Assembly (NCBI RefSeq): GCF_038452265.1
Contig: NZ_CP151843.1
Location: 248,001-312,000 of the forward strand
Reading direction: 5' to 3'
DNA: 64,000 nt
Source of the DNA: Vibrio diazotrophicus
Lineage (GTDB): Bacteria > Pseudomonadota > Gammaproteobacteria > Enterobacterales > Vibrionaceae
Part shown: in pieces, positions 1-8,605 of the stretch
How positions within the stretch are numbered: the first letter of the stretch is position 1
Layout: the number at the start of each line of letters is the position of its first letter
Made by a program: the position numbers and the translations under genes
Notes under the pieces: model-generated
What the model saw: only the letters and a program-made list of their open reading frames with translations
Told to the model about the DNA's origin: nothing
The model's database searches: none

Positions 1-374
1 ACATTGACTAAGAATTCAGTTAGTTCGAACACTCTGTCGCAGAATTCATTAACCTGATCTTGCTGCGAATCCTCTTTGAATAAGCGTCGGTAATGATGAT
101 GCATCATGCCTCCACACGAACCCGATAACACAATCACTGGATAAGGTTCAGGAAACAGCGCGATTTGGCTTAATGCCACGTTCTTGGCTTGGTCGTCATA
201 ACCCGAGGTGTAAGCGGGCTGTCCGCAGCAGGTTTGTTTTTCAACGAAGATAACTTCAAGCCCTTGCTGTTCAAGAAGGGTTATCGCATCTAGCCCTGCT
301 TGAGGGTCAAACAGATCCACCAGACACGTGGCGTAGAAATACACTTTTTGTGGTTTTGCAGGGTAGATACGCAT
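1..374 (-). CDS. LutA/YkgE-type (Fe-S)-binding protein, 3' end cut by window edge
   Basis: This is the N-terminal 124 residues of a cysteine-rich-domain protein of the LutA/YkgE/GlpC type, probably the small Fe-S subunit of a three-part lactate or glycolate oxidation complex. Visible motifs are CLVDLFDP near residue 17, the CCG-type motif TCCGQPAYTSGY near residues 51-62, and SGSCGGMM near residue 86. These cysteine motifs bind or contact an Fe-S cluster or heterodisulfide-like site in this family. The start ATG at 374 is preceded by TAGGAGAAGC, a good ribosome-binding site. The gene runs off the left edge, so the rest of the complex (LutB/LutC-like) is inferred, not seen. It is divergent from a LysR gene, with a Fur-like palindrome between them. 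Confidence 0.8.
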   Translation of the reverse strand, partial: MRIYPAKPQKVYFYATCLVDLFDPQAGLDAITLLEQQGLEVIFVEKQTCCGQPAYTSGYDDQAKNVALSQIALFPEPYPVIVLSGSCGGMMHHHYRRLFKEDSQQDQVNEFCDRVFELTEFLVN

Positions 375-452
375 TGCTTCTCCTAACGGGAGTTATTGTA
401 ATTATCGTGTTAATTAAATGTGAATCTAGCGCTTTCCTTTTTCTTAATATAG

Positions 453-477
453 GGAAATAATGAAAATCATTATTTCC
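453..477. promoter_or_regulatory. Perfect 11-3-11 palindrome, candidate Fur box
   Basis: GGAAATAATGA and TCATTATTTCC flank AAA as a perfect inverted repeat. The inner 19 bases (456-474) match the classical Fur box GATAATGATAATCATTATC at 16 of 19 positions. The site lies 18 bp before the LysR start and about 80 bp before the lutA-like start, so it could control both. A LysR-type T-N11-A operator is the alternative reading. Confidence 0.6.
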
Positions 478-494
478 AAAAGTGACATAATTTG

Positions 495-1394
495 ATGCGT
501 GCAGACGATTTAATCTTGTTTTCCCAAGTGGTTGAATTTGGCAGTTTTAGTAAAGTGGCTGAACAAAATAACCTGACAAATTCAGTAGTTAGCAAAAGAA
601 TTGCGCGTTTGGAAGAAGAGCTGAGTGTGCAGTTATTATATCGAACAACGCGTAAATTAACTTTGACTGAAGCGGGTAAGGCTTTGATGTCGAGTGCTAA
701 AAATGTGAAGCAAGCCACTCAGGAAGCGATGGATGCCGTTGCAGGATTTGGCGAGAACATCAGTGGACACATTAAGATGTCCGTACCTTCTATTTCCGGC
801 GATCTGATTCTGGCCGATGCTGTGGCGGAATTCTGCAATATGCATCCGGGATTAACAGTGGATATGTCACTCGACAATCGCTTTGTTGATTTGGTGGAAG
901 GGGGCTATGACTTGGTTATCCGTACCGGTTATCTGGATGATTCCAGTCTGATTGCGCGTCATATATTGGATTCGCAATGGGTAGTGTGTGCTTCCCCTTC
1001 GTACATTGCTCGCAACGGTAAACCACTTAAACCAGAAGATTTGGTCAACCATAATTGCCTGCAATACGCGTATCAAACCACTGGGGCGAGTGACTGGGAG
1101 TTTAAGGGCAGCAAAGGCAACTATATCGTTAAAGTCTCTGGCACTTTTTCAACAGATAATGCGACCGCACTGCGCAAAGCTGCGCTTGGAGGGCACGGTA
1201 TTGCTTATGTGCCGAGATGCTTGGTTTATCATGATTTTAGAAACGGCGAATTGGTGGATATTTTCCCAGAGCAGGTGGGTAAGAAGCTTGGCATTTACGC
1301 GGTCTACCCGTTTACACGTCAGCCACCGAACAAAGTCCGTTTGCTGATAGAACATATCCGTACTCGTTACTTAGCTATCTCTCATTACTTCTAA
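495..1394 (+). CDS. LysR-family transcriptional regulator
   Basis: A 299-residue LysR-type regulator. The N-terminal winged helix-turn-helix covers about residues 1-60 and includes GSFSKVAEQNNLTNSVVSKR and the conserved LTEAGK turn. The effector-binding domain follows from about residue 88 to the end. The usual family length is about 300, so it is complete. ATG at 495 is preferred to the TTG one codon upstream because it gives the normal N-terminus MRADDLILF. It is divergent from the lutA-like gene, the common LysR arrangement, so control of that gene is the natural guess. The effector is unknown; the sequence resembles the CrgA/AaeR-like branch, which is too broad to name a ligand. Confidence 0.9.
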   Translation: MRADDLILFSQVVEFGSFSKVAEQNNLTNSVVSKRIARLEEELSVQLLYRTTRKLTLTEAGKALMSSAKNVKQATQEAMDAVAGFGENISGHIKMSVPSISGDLILADAVAEFCNMHPGLTVDMSLDNRFVDLVEGGYDLVIRTGYLDDSSLIARHILDSQWVVCASPSYIARNGKPLKPEDLVNHNCLQYAYQTTGASDWEFKGSKGNYIVKVSGTFSTDNATALRKAALGGHGIAYVPRCLVYHDFRNGELVDIFPEQVGKKLGIYAVYPFTRQPPNKVRLLIEHIRTRYLAISHYF

Positions 1395-1404
1395 TCAACT
1401 CAGT

Positions 1405-1899
1405 TTAGTTAAGTGTCGGTGTTTCTAAACAAAGGCCGTAAGAGAGTTTTAGCTGAGTAAAGTACTGGTGAGCTTTTTCAATATCCTGATATTCCAACTG
1501 CCAGTTTGCGTCTCTTTGTGCGAGACAAAAAGCACTTAAATGCATCAATAAGTTGGTACTGTATTTATCGAGAACAGATGCGACTGCCGAAATCAGCTCG
1601 CTTCTTTCAATCGACATAAACTGAAGCATTCCATAAGCCTGATTGAGTGCGTCAAAAGCCCGTTTCTGCTGTCCCATATTATTTAGGATCTCAGCCTGAT
1701 GGATAGCTGCATCGTGTAATCCTGAAATCAGACAAACAAGCTGGCACGGCTTGGCAGCAGGATCTCGTGCTGTGTTCTCAAGATGATTGGGAAGGTTATG
1801 CAGGACATCTTCAAGCAAATAGTGGGCTTGAGGCCAATGACCAGCTTTTAAAAGTTCTTCTGCTTTTGTGTAGTGTGCCCAGCACTGTTTTAAGTTCAT
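1405..1899 (-). CDS. Hypothetical helical (TPR-like) protein
   Basis: A 164-residue soluble protein made almost wholly of predicted amphipathic helices. It begins with a TPR-like pattern, HYTKAEELLKAGHWPQAHYL at about residues 9-28, and continues with helical hairpins (HDAAIHQAEILNNMGQQKRA). No signal peptide or membrane segment is seen. ATG at 1899 is chosen over a GTG one codon earlier. I do not recognise a named family; a TPR-type scaffold is the best description. It is convergent with the LysR gene and divergent from the Lon-like protease gene, and a weak Fur-like site lies in its upstream region. Confidence 0.65.
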   Translation of the reverse strand: MNLKQCWAHYTKAEELLKAGHWPQAHYLLEDVLHNLPNHLENTARDPAAKPCQLVCLISGLHDAAIHQAEILNNMGQQKRAFDALNQAYGMLQFMSIERSELISAVASVLDKYSTNLLMHLSAFCLAQRDANWQLEYQDIEKAHQYFTQLKLSYGLCLETPTLN

Positions 1900-1953
1900 C
1901 ACTTGTTCTCGTTCGCTCGTTTGTACTTATTTAAATGCAATAAAATCTCAAAT

Positions 1954-1972
1954 GCAAATGATTATCAATGAT
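1954..1972. promoter_or_regulatory. Weak Fur-like site
   Basis: The segment containing AATGATTATCAATGAT matches the 19-bp Fur consensus at about 12 of 19 positions. It lies in the promoter region shared by the TPR-like gene and the Lon-like gene. On its own the match is marginal, but it is the second Fur-like site in 1.5 kb. Confidence 0.3.
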
Positions 1973-2100
1973 AAAAATTAACGATTTTGCTTAATATTTG
2001 TCCGCTTGCATGTTAAGAGGGGCTAAATCACTAAAAAGTCAAAGCTTTACGGCTAAACTTGATATACAAAAGAAGAATATAAAACCAAAGGAGTGGAGCT

Positions 2101-4461
2101 ATGGCTATTCAACAACTGAACGCAGAACAGCTTTACCACGTAGCAAAGCTAGAACAATTGCCTTGCAAATCCACCAAAGAACTTCCCCCACTTGACGAAA
2201 TCGTTGGTCAAGAACGTGCGCAAAAAGCGGTAGAGTTTGCCATGTCGATCAAAGAGAAGGGCTACAACATCTACGCGATTGGCCGCAATGGTTTAGGCAA
2301 ACGCACTATGATCATGCGTTATCTCAGTCGCCATAAATACGAGACAGATAACCTGTATGACTGGTGTTATGTCGCAAACTTCGATGACATCCGTACTCCA
2401 AGAGTATTAAAGCTACCACGTGGTGTTGGCAGCGCGTTTCGTCAAGACATTGAAAAGCTAATGACCAAGCTAATGAACGGTATGCCGTTAGCTTTTGATA
2501 ATGAGCTATACATTGGTCGTGCTGAAAAGCTGAAAAATCAGCTCGATCAAAAGCAGCAAAGCGAACTGGAAAACATCACGAAAGATGCCAAAGAAAAAGG
2601 CATCAGCTTAACTATTACCAACCAAGGTGAATACCAGTTTGTTGCTTTGAATGGTGAAGAGCTGCACACCGAAGAATCTTTCGATGCGCTAACCAAAAAA
2701 GAACAAGAACATTTTAGCCAGACGATTGATGAACTCGAAGTTGCGTTACGTAATATGGTACGTCACTTAACTGAGTGGGAAGAGTCGTACACGGAAAAAA
2801 TTAAAAAGCTTAATGATGACGTGACGCTTGATGTCGTTGCTCATTTCATTAAGCAGTTAAAACAAGATTATTCGCAGTATGCGGAGATCAAAAGCTACCT
2901 GACAGACCTGCAAAAAGACATTCTGGAAAACGTAGATATCTTTTTGGAAGGCGCAGGAGAGCAGGGTGATATTGCAACGGCAGCGTTAGATAAGAAACTG
3001 CCACGTCGCTATAAAGTGAACGTGCTGGTGAGTCGTTGTTCTGACGATTTCCCTATTGTGGTTGAGGAAAACCCGAACTATCACTCTCTGTTTGGTTATG
3101 TGGAAACCGCAACTTATAAAGGCACAGTGTTTACCGATTTCTCATTGATTCGTGCGGGTAGTTTGCATAAGGCAAATGGTGGCGTATTGATGATGGATGC
3201 GGTGAAGGTATTGGAACAACCCTACGTTTGGGATGGTCTGAAACGTGCGCTGCGCTCGCGTCAAATCAGTTTCACTTCGTTGGAAAAAGAAGTGACGCTA
3301 ACGGGTACCGTCTCTCTGGATCCTGAACCTATTCCGCTGGATGTCAAAATCATTCTGTTTGGTGATTACCGCACTTATGAATTGCTTGCTCACTATGATC
3401 CAGAGTTTAGCGAGTTGTTCCGTGTTACGGCTGATTTTGAAGATGAGATGAAGCGTACTGATGATACAGAGCTTCACTATGCGCGTTTCATTTCCAGCAT
3501 TGTGCACGACAGCAGCTTATTACATTGTGACCGTAAGGCCATCGCGAGAATTATTGAACACAGTTCGAGAATGGCAGGCGATCAGTCAAAACTTTCTCTT
3601 CATTCGGCTCATATTGCTAACTTACTGCGTGAATCAAACTACGTTGCGAAGCAGGCGAACTCGAACATGATTCGCCAAAGTCATGTAGAAGAGGCTCTGA
3701 GTAATCAGCAAATGCGCGTCAATCGTTTGCAAGAGAGTGTGATGGAAACTTTCTCCAACGGCACAACACTTATTCAGACCGAAGGCTCAGCGGTGGGGCA
3801 GGTGAATGCTTTATCTGTTCTGGCTACCAAAGATCATATGTTTGGCGCGCCAAACCGTATCACAGCGACAACGTCTTACGGTGAGGGTGACATCATTGAT
3901 ATTGAACGCAGCGTCGATCTAGGGGGAAGTATTCACTCGAAAGGGGTGATGATTCTTTCTGCTTATCTGAATTCGGTGTTTGGACGTACGGCGCGTGTAC
4001 CGCTAACCACCACCATCACGTTTGAGCAGTCTTACGGCGGTGTTGATGGTGACAGTGCAAGTATGGCGGAGTTCTGTGCGATCGTTTCGGCGTTTTCCAA
4101 GCAGCCAAATCGACAAGATATTGCGATTACTGGCTCTATGAACCAGTTTGGTGAATCTCAACCTATCGGTGGAGTGAACGAGAAAATTGAGGGCTTCTTT
4201 GATGTGTGTTGCATCAAGGGGAGAAGTCATTCTCAAGGGGTGATCATTCCTCAGGCTAACAAGCACAACTTGATGTTAAGACCTGATATTGTCAGAGCCG
4301 TAGAAAAAGGCGAATTCAATATCTGGGCGATAAGCCATGTTTCTGAAGCGATTGAAATTTTCACGGGTAAAAAAGTCGGTATCGCGACAGAAGATGGTAG
4401 CTACCCGGTGGACAGCATATACGGTTTGGCTCAGGCCAAATTGAATGCGTTAAGAAAGTAA
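2101..4461 (+). CDS. Lon-family (LonB/YcbZ-type) ATP-dependent protease
   Basis: A 786-residue AAA+ serine protease of the Lon superfamily, distinct from classical LonA because it lacks the LonA substrate-binding N domain. A Walker A-like loop, GRNGLGKRT, lies at residues 61-69; the central part is a long helical insertion, with the rest of the ATPase core and lid to about residue 560. The C-terminal S16 protease domain carries the catalytic serine in GDSAS (Ser652) and the catalytic lysine in NEKIEGF (Lys695). That 43-residue spacing equals the one in E. coli Lon. There is no membrane segment, so it should be cytosolic. AAAGGAG lies 8 bp before the ATG. It is longer than E. coli YcbZ (about 590), closer to the Vibrio/Pseudomonas relatives of about 800. 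Confidence 0.9.
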   Translation: MAIQQLNAEQLYHVAKLEQLPCKSTKELPPLDEIVGQERAQKAVEFAMSIKEKGYNIYAIGRNGLGKRTMIMRYLSRHKYETDNLYDWCYVANFDDIRTPRVLKLPRGVGSAFRQDIEKLMTKLMNGMPLAFDNELYIGRAEKLKNQLDQKQQSELENITKDAKEKGISLTITNQGEYQFVALNGEELHTEESFDALTKKEQEHFSQTIDELEVALRNMVRHLTEWEESYTEKIKKLNDDVTLDVVAHFIKQLKQDYSQYAEIKSYLTDLQKDILENVDIFLEGAGEQGDIATAALDKKLPRRYKVNVLVSRCSDDFPIVVEENPNYHSLFGYVETATYKGTVFTDFSLIRAGSLHKANGGVLMMDAVKVLEQPYVWDGLKRALRSRQISFTSLEKEVTLTGTVSLDPEPIPLDVKIILFGDYRTYELLAHYDPEFSELFRVTADFEDEMKRTDDTELHYARFISSIVHDSSLLHCDRKAIARIIEHSSRMAGDQSKLSLHSAHIANLLRESNYVAKQANSNMIRQSHVEEALSNQQMRVNRLQESVMETFSNGTTLIQTEGSAVGQVNALSVLATKDHMFGAPNRITATTSYGEGDIIDIERSVDLGGSIHSKGVMILSAYLNSVFGRTARVPLTTTITFEQSYGGVDGDSASMAEFCAIVSAFSKQPNRQDIAITGSMNQFGESQPIGGVNEKIEGFFDVCCIKGRSHSQGVIIPQANKHNLMLRPDIVRAVEKGEFNIWAISHVSEAIEIFTGKKVGIATEDGSYPVDSIYGLAQAKLNALRK

Positions 4462-4487
4462 CTGCGTAAGTAAATGAAACAATACAT

Positions 4488-4513
4488 AAAGGCCTTCAGT
4501 AGAAGGCCTTTTC
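4488..4513 (+). terminator. Rho-independent terminator after the Lon-like gene
   Basis: AAAGGCCTT and AAGGCCTTT form a 9-bp stem with a six-base loop, and the stem runs into a short T tract. The A run on the left arm would also allow termination of the convergent gene. Confidence 0.75.
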
Positions 4514-4537
4514 TATATTTTTTCCGAGTCATATTAA

Positions 4538-5194
4538 TTAATGAATTGATGCCATGTTATTCGAGATGCTTTTTAATAGTTCAACCAGTCGCTCTGTGGA
4601 TTGAGCGCCGGAGACGAGATGTTTCTGATCGATAATAATGGCGGGGACGGCATGGATACCAGCCTGAAGCCATTGTTGCTCAGTATTCGCGACTGCTTTC
4701 GCCCATGAATCATCATGTAATACTTCTAGGCATTCTGCTTCATTTAGCCCTGCATCAACGGCGATTTGTATTAACACATTCTCGTCATCAATTTTCTTTT
4801 CATGGCGGAAATACGCTTCGAACAATGCAAGCTCAAGCTCATTTTGTTTGTGATGTTGATTAGCCCACATTAATAGCTGATGTGCTTTTCGCGTGTTGTA
4901 GATTCGCATCTCTTCATAGAAATTGAAATGGAATCCCACTTCGGCTCCTAGCTGAGTCAGTGTATTTCTGGCTTCAATGCTCGCTTCTTTAGTCGTGCCA
5001 TATTTGCGAGCAAGATGATCGCGAAGGTTTTCTCCACCTTCAGGCATGGTTGGGTTGAGTTCGAACGGATGCCAGTGTATTTCTGCCTGAATCTCATTCG
5101 ATACCAGTTTCAAAGCCGCTTGCAGGCGCTTATATCCAATAATGCACCAAGGGCAGACTACATCAGAGACGATATCGATTCTTAGGGACCGCAT
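4538..5194 (-). CDS. DsbA/FrnE-family thioredoxin-fold oxidoreductase
   Basis: A 218-residue DsbA-like thioredoxin-fold protein of the FrnE / 2-hydroxychromene-2-carboxylate isomerase group. The active-site motif CPWC lies near residues 14-17, directly after the first strand (LRIDIVSDVV). The cis-proline region AVPAIII is near residue 185. There is no signal peptide, so unlike periplasmic DsbA it should act in the cytoplasm, as FrnE does. ATG at 5194 is chosen because GGAGG sits five bases upstream; longer reading to 5224 lacks this. Monocistronic; the partner substrate is unknown. Confidence 0.85.
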   Translation of the reverse strand: MRSLRIDIVSDVVCPWCIIGYKRLQAALKLVSNEIQAEIHWHPFELNPTMPEGGENLRDHLARKYGTTKEASIEARNTLTQLGAEVGFHFNFYEEMRIYNTRKAHQLLMWANQHHKQNELELALFEAYFRHEKKIDDENVLIQIAVDAGLNEAECLEVLHDDSWAKAVANTEQQWLQAGIHAVPAIIIDQKHLVSGAQSTERLVELLKSISNNMASIH

Positions 5195-5506
5195 ATAATC
5201 CTCCATAGTGAGCAAAATGATCACTTATTAATGACATCAAATCCTGATGTCTCGTAAATGAAAACAACGTTGCACAGCCTAGTTAAGTATAGGCGTCTAT
5301 ACTGTGATGAGGTTAAGGATAACCCAACCCAGCTTAAATATGTCAATCTACGCCTTCAATCTCCACCGTTATTTAGCATTAAGAGGTGGATTTCAAATAG
5401 GTTGAATATTTTATACTCGGTTATATATCAGGGCTGTTAGCCCTAGCAAGCCGCGCATTCATTTTTAGTTTTCATTCGGCTTGTAGAGTAACAAGGAGTA
5501 TTTACA
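5195..5506. other. Intergenic region before the GH13 gene
   Basis: This divergent promoter region is AT-rich. The only structure seen is a short hairpin, AGGGCT/AGCCCT, at 5430-5444. No clear MalT box was found, although the sequence TGATGAGG near 5305 resembles part of one. A 60-codon reading frame at 5258 shows no family features and is not called. Confidence 0.4.
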
Positions 5507-6859
5507 ATGAGTCTTCATCAGCCAACTGACGTTATTTTGCACGCATTTGACTGGCCTTACGCCCTCGTATCTGAACGAGCTTCAGCAATATTCGAAGCAG
5601 GGTATAAAGCCGTATTGATTTCCCCTCCAATGAAATCCGCGAAAAGCGACCACGGTACAGAGTGGTGGCAACGCTACCAACCTCAAGATTACAGAGTCAT
5701 CGACAATCAACTCGGTGATACCCAATCATTTAAAGATATGACCAATGCTTTGAAAGCTTTTGGGGTACATGTCTACGCCGATGTGGTATTCAACCACATG
5801 GCCAATGAATCGAAAAAACGCCTCGATCTTCAATACCCGAGTGAAGAGGATATGAAGCACTATCAAAAATCTTCTCGCTATTATCAGAAACAAGTGTTGT
5901 TTGGTGATTTGTCTGAACCTTTGTTCAAAGAAGAAGACTTTGTTGAAGCCTTTGGTATCAAAGATTGGAAAGACAAATGGCAAGTGCAAAATGGGCGTAT
6001 TACGGGCGGTCCACATGATCAAGGGCTACCAACCCTAAGAGATTGTCCGCATGTGATAGAAATGCAGCAAACCTATCTTAAGGCACTGAAAACATTGGGT
6101 GTGAAAGGATTTAGAATTGATGCAGCTAAGCACATGTCTATTGAGCATCTGAAAAAAGTCTGGAGTGATGAGATCACCAGAGATGTGCATATTTTCGGTG
6201 AAATTATTACCGATGGCGGTGCAACCAAAGAAGAATATAAGTTGTTCTTAGAGCCGTATTTAGCCGAAACCCAACTCGGTGCTTACGATTTTCCTTTATT
6301 TCAGACCGTGTTCAACGCACTACAAAAATCGGGCAGTTTGAAAACACTCATAGATCCTTACTGTTTTGGTGAAGCGCTTTCGAAGGAACGAGCCATTACC
6401 TTTACTGTGACCCATGACATCCCGAACAATGATGTATTCAAGAACTTAGTAATGGATGAAGCTTTAGAAAGCTTGGCGTATAGCTATATTTTGGGGCGTG
6501 ATGGCGGTGTGCCGTTGATTTACACCGATCTGGATACCAGCCACATCAAAAACAAATCGGGTCAGCCTCGTTGGGTCAACGCATGGAACGATCCAAAAAT
6601 CATCGCACAAATTGAGTTCCACAACCGGATGCACGGGTTGCCTATGGTGATGATTGAAGCCAGTGATGACTTACTGGTGTTCAGTCGTGGCGAGAAAGGA
6701 ATTGTTATTATCAATAAATCTGCAAGGCCACAGACAGTAGAGCTTAACTGGAATCACGCACTACGGGATTTGTTAAGCGAACAAGTGTTCTCCAGTACTG
6801 GTACGAAAGTTGTAGTCGAAGCGGCTCCTCTATCTAGCTATATGCTTTGCAAGCAGTGA
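5507..6859 (+). CDS. GH13 alpha-amylase-family enzyme, cytoplasmic
   Basis: A 450-residue (beta/alpha)8-barrel glycoside hydrolase of family GH13. The four conserved regions are present: DVVFNHMA (about residues 93-100), GFRIDAAKH with the nucleophile Asp205, HIFGEI with the acid/base Glu232, and THDIPN with Asp304. A C-terminal all-beta domain follows from about residue 375. There is no signal peptide, so the substrate is an internal maltodextrin or glycogen-like glucan. AAGGAG precedes the ATG at a normal distance. It stands alone between a DsbA-like gene and a terminator. Substrate specificity within GH13 cannot be told from these motifs. Confidence 0.88.
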   Translation: MSLHQPTDVILHAFDWPYALVSERASAIFEAGYKAVLISPPMKSAKSDHGTEWWQRYQPQDYRVIDNQLGDTQSFKDMTNALKAFGVHVYADVVFNHMANESKKRLDLQYPSEEDMKHYQKSSRYYQKQVLFGDLSEPLFKEEDFVEAFGIKDWKDKWQVQNGRITGGPHDQGLPTLRDCPHVIEMQQTYLKALKTLGVKGFRIDAAKHMSIEHLKKVWSDEITRDVHIFGEIITDGGATKEEYKLFLEPYLAETQLGAYDFPLFQTVFNALQKSGSLKTLIDPYCFGEALSKERAITFTVTHDIPNNDVFKNLVMDEALESLAYSYILGRDGGVPLIYTDLDTSHIKNKSGQPRWVNAWNDPKIIAQIEFHNRMHGLPMVMIEASDDLLVFSRGEKGIVIINKSARPQTVELNWNHALRDLLSEQVFSSTGTKVVVEAAPLSSYMLCKQ

Positions 6860-6894
6860 TCAAAAACTGACTACCCCTCCAAAAAATAAAGACA

Positions 6895-6930
6895 AAAAAA
6901 TGCCGCATTCAGACTGGATGCGGCAAAACT
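6895..6930. terminator. Terminator hairpin after the GH13 gene
   Basis: TGCCGCAT and ATGCGGCA pair as an 8-bp stem (6901-6925). A runs flank both sides. The T tract on the + strand is missing, so it is either a weak + terminator or a stronger one for the opposite strand. Confidence 0.5.
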
Positions 6931-7144
6931 ATTTAAGCTAGCAGTAGTTTAATAGGGGGGTAACTTACTTAACATGAAAAAGTACCCAGTCATCATGCAT
7001 CCACTCAGTTAAATGTATGCTTGGTTTCTGCCAGCGTTATGTCAGGATTCATGCGGTTGAAATTTTTCTGACATTCAACATATTTGACTAATTTAGTCTT
7101 TCGTTTCTAAACCATAGTTCATAAGAATATAAAAGGTAGTGGAA

Positions 7145-8098
7145 ATGAAAGTCTTGCCAATATTGCTCTTAACGGCTCCTGCTCTGATACTCTCAGGTTG
7201 CGGAGGCGATGATTCGGGCTCAACACAAACGTCTAATGTTTCGTTTTCAGTTTCAGATGCTCCGGTAGATGAAGCCAGTTCTGTCACCATAGGCTTTACG
7301 CAAGTTGAATTGGTGAAAAGTGATGGTCAATCCATTTTCTTGGAAGTCGAGCCTTCAACACCAAGTCATGATTATGAACAGATAGATCTGTTGGACTATC
7401 AGGGACAAGATTCGGCTTTAGTCATTACCCAAAAGCCGATTCCAGTAGGTACCTACAAGAATCTGATTCTTCATATCAGTAACGAATCGGGCGTTAACTT
7501 TGTGGTCGATGCGGATGGTACCCAAGATCTTAAGCAGCCGAGTAACAAATTGAAACTTGGTGGATTTGAGGTTACGGCAGATGAAACTCAAGCTTTTACC
7601 ATCGAGTTTGATTTACGCCAATCGCTGGTTATGCGTGGCAATACAGGTTCGAACAAAGGCTACATTCTTAAGCCTCACGGCGTAACTATTCTAAATGACA
7701 AAGAAGCGGCAAACCTGACGGTTACGGTAAACTCTAGCTTGTACGCAAACATCGAAGGGTGTCCTACGACAGCGGATAATGCATTTGTTTACTTATATCA
7801 AGGTACTGAAGGAACCTTGGTTGATTTAGTTGACCCGACAGATATCGACTACACAGAAGGCACCGCCTTACCTAGTGATGCACTCAAACCGTTTGCGACT
7901 GCGAACGTAAGTGATGTTGACGGCACATACAAGTTTGGCTATTTGCCAACAGGCGATTACACTGCCGCGTTTGTTTGCAATGGTAGTGCGGATGACCCGA
8001 TTCAGTATGATCAACTGACTATTCCGAAGCCTTCTACTTTGGTTACAACGATTTCTTTGTCTGCTGGAAGTAATTCGCTTGATATGAGCAGTAACTAA
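7145..8098 (+). CDS. DUF4382-type lipoprotein
   Basis: A 317-residue predicted lipoprotein. The signal peptide ends in the lipobox LSGC with Cys19, followed by GGDDSGS; Asp is not at +2, which favours outer-membrane sorting. The first domain (about 28-185) has the VSFSVSDAPVDEASSVTIGF start typical of DUF4382. The second half (about 190-290) resembles a carboxypeptidase-regulatory/SpaA-like beta-sandwich (VSDVDGTYKFGYLPTGDYTA). ATG at 7145 gives a clean signal peptide; a GTG two codons earlier is possible. It is monocistronic and ended by a strong terminator. Function of DUF4382 proteins is unknown; a surface or periplasmic binding role is only a guess. Confidence 0.8.
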   Translation: MKVLPILLLTAPALILSGCGGDDSGSTQTSNVSFSVSDAPVDEASSVTIGFTQVELVKSDGQSIFLEVEPSTPSHDYEQIDLLDYQGQDSALVITQKPIPVGTYKNLILHISNESGVNFVVDADGTQDLKQPSNKLKLGGFEVTADETQAFTIEFDLRQSLVMRGNTGSNKGYILKPHGVTILNDKEAANLTVTVNSSLYANIEGCPTTADNAFVYLYQGTEGTLVDLVDPTDIDYTEGTALPSDALKPFATANVSDVDGTYKFGYLPTGDYTAAFVCNGSADDPIQYDQLTIPKPSTLVTTISLSAGSNSLDMSSN

Positions 8099-8121
8099 AC
8101 TTTTATTTACTTACGGCGACC

Positions 8122-8158
8122 AAAAAAATCCCCAGTTGAGCATACTGGGGATTTTTAT
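8122..8158 (+). terminator. Strong rho-independent terminator
   Basis: AAAAATCCCCAGT and ACTGGGGATTTTT form a 13-bp perfect stem with a seven-base loop. Poly-A before and poly-T after make it good for both strands. It ends the DUF4382 lipoprotein transcript. Confidence 0.9.
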
Positions 8159-8605
8159 TTTTTGAGCCTTAATGTTTTTTATGAAACCTCGTAAGAAGTT
8201 TGACGTTGTCAGCATTAAATATTTTCTAGGGGGGAAAATAAAGGAGACATGGATAAACTTAGCTGCACAAAACTTAAACAGCAAAGTTGTGAATGATTTT
8301 CTTTTAACCTTTTTAGTGGTTTGTGATGTTAATTCCAACTAGATGTAGTGAATGAAACAGAGCATTTATTTATGACACGCCTATTATGCTCAACATCCTT
8401 TCCTCCGTACTCCATCAATTTCCCTGTCTGGGCTTATCTTCGCGCCTGTACCGCTTAAGTTACCAAAAACTGATTTACAGCAATTCTTACTTTCAAATAA
8501 GACGTACTATGGAATGCAATAAGCTGCGTATCACTTAATGCTGGGATACGCGTTGCAGCATAGAGCTTTCTGTTGCTGCCTAATGAATTCAAAGCGGAAC
8601 TTGTT
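8159..8605. other. Intergenic region before pepT
   Basis: About 450 bp with no supported gene. A 75-codon reverse frame at 8111-8338 overlaps the terminator and lacks family features. No clear operator was recognised. Confidence 0.4.

Noticed and set aside
5258..5440. 60-codon frame before the GH13 gene
   Set aside because: No ribosome-binding site, no family features, and it lies in promoter DNA.
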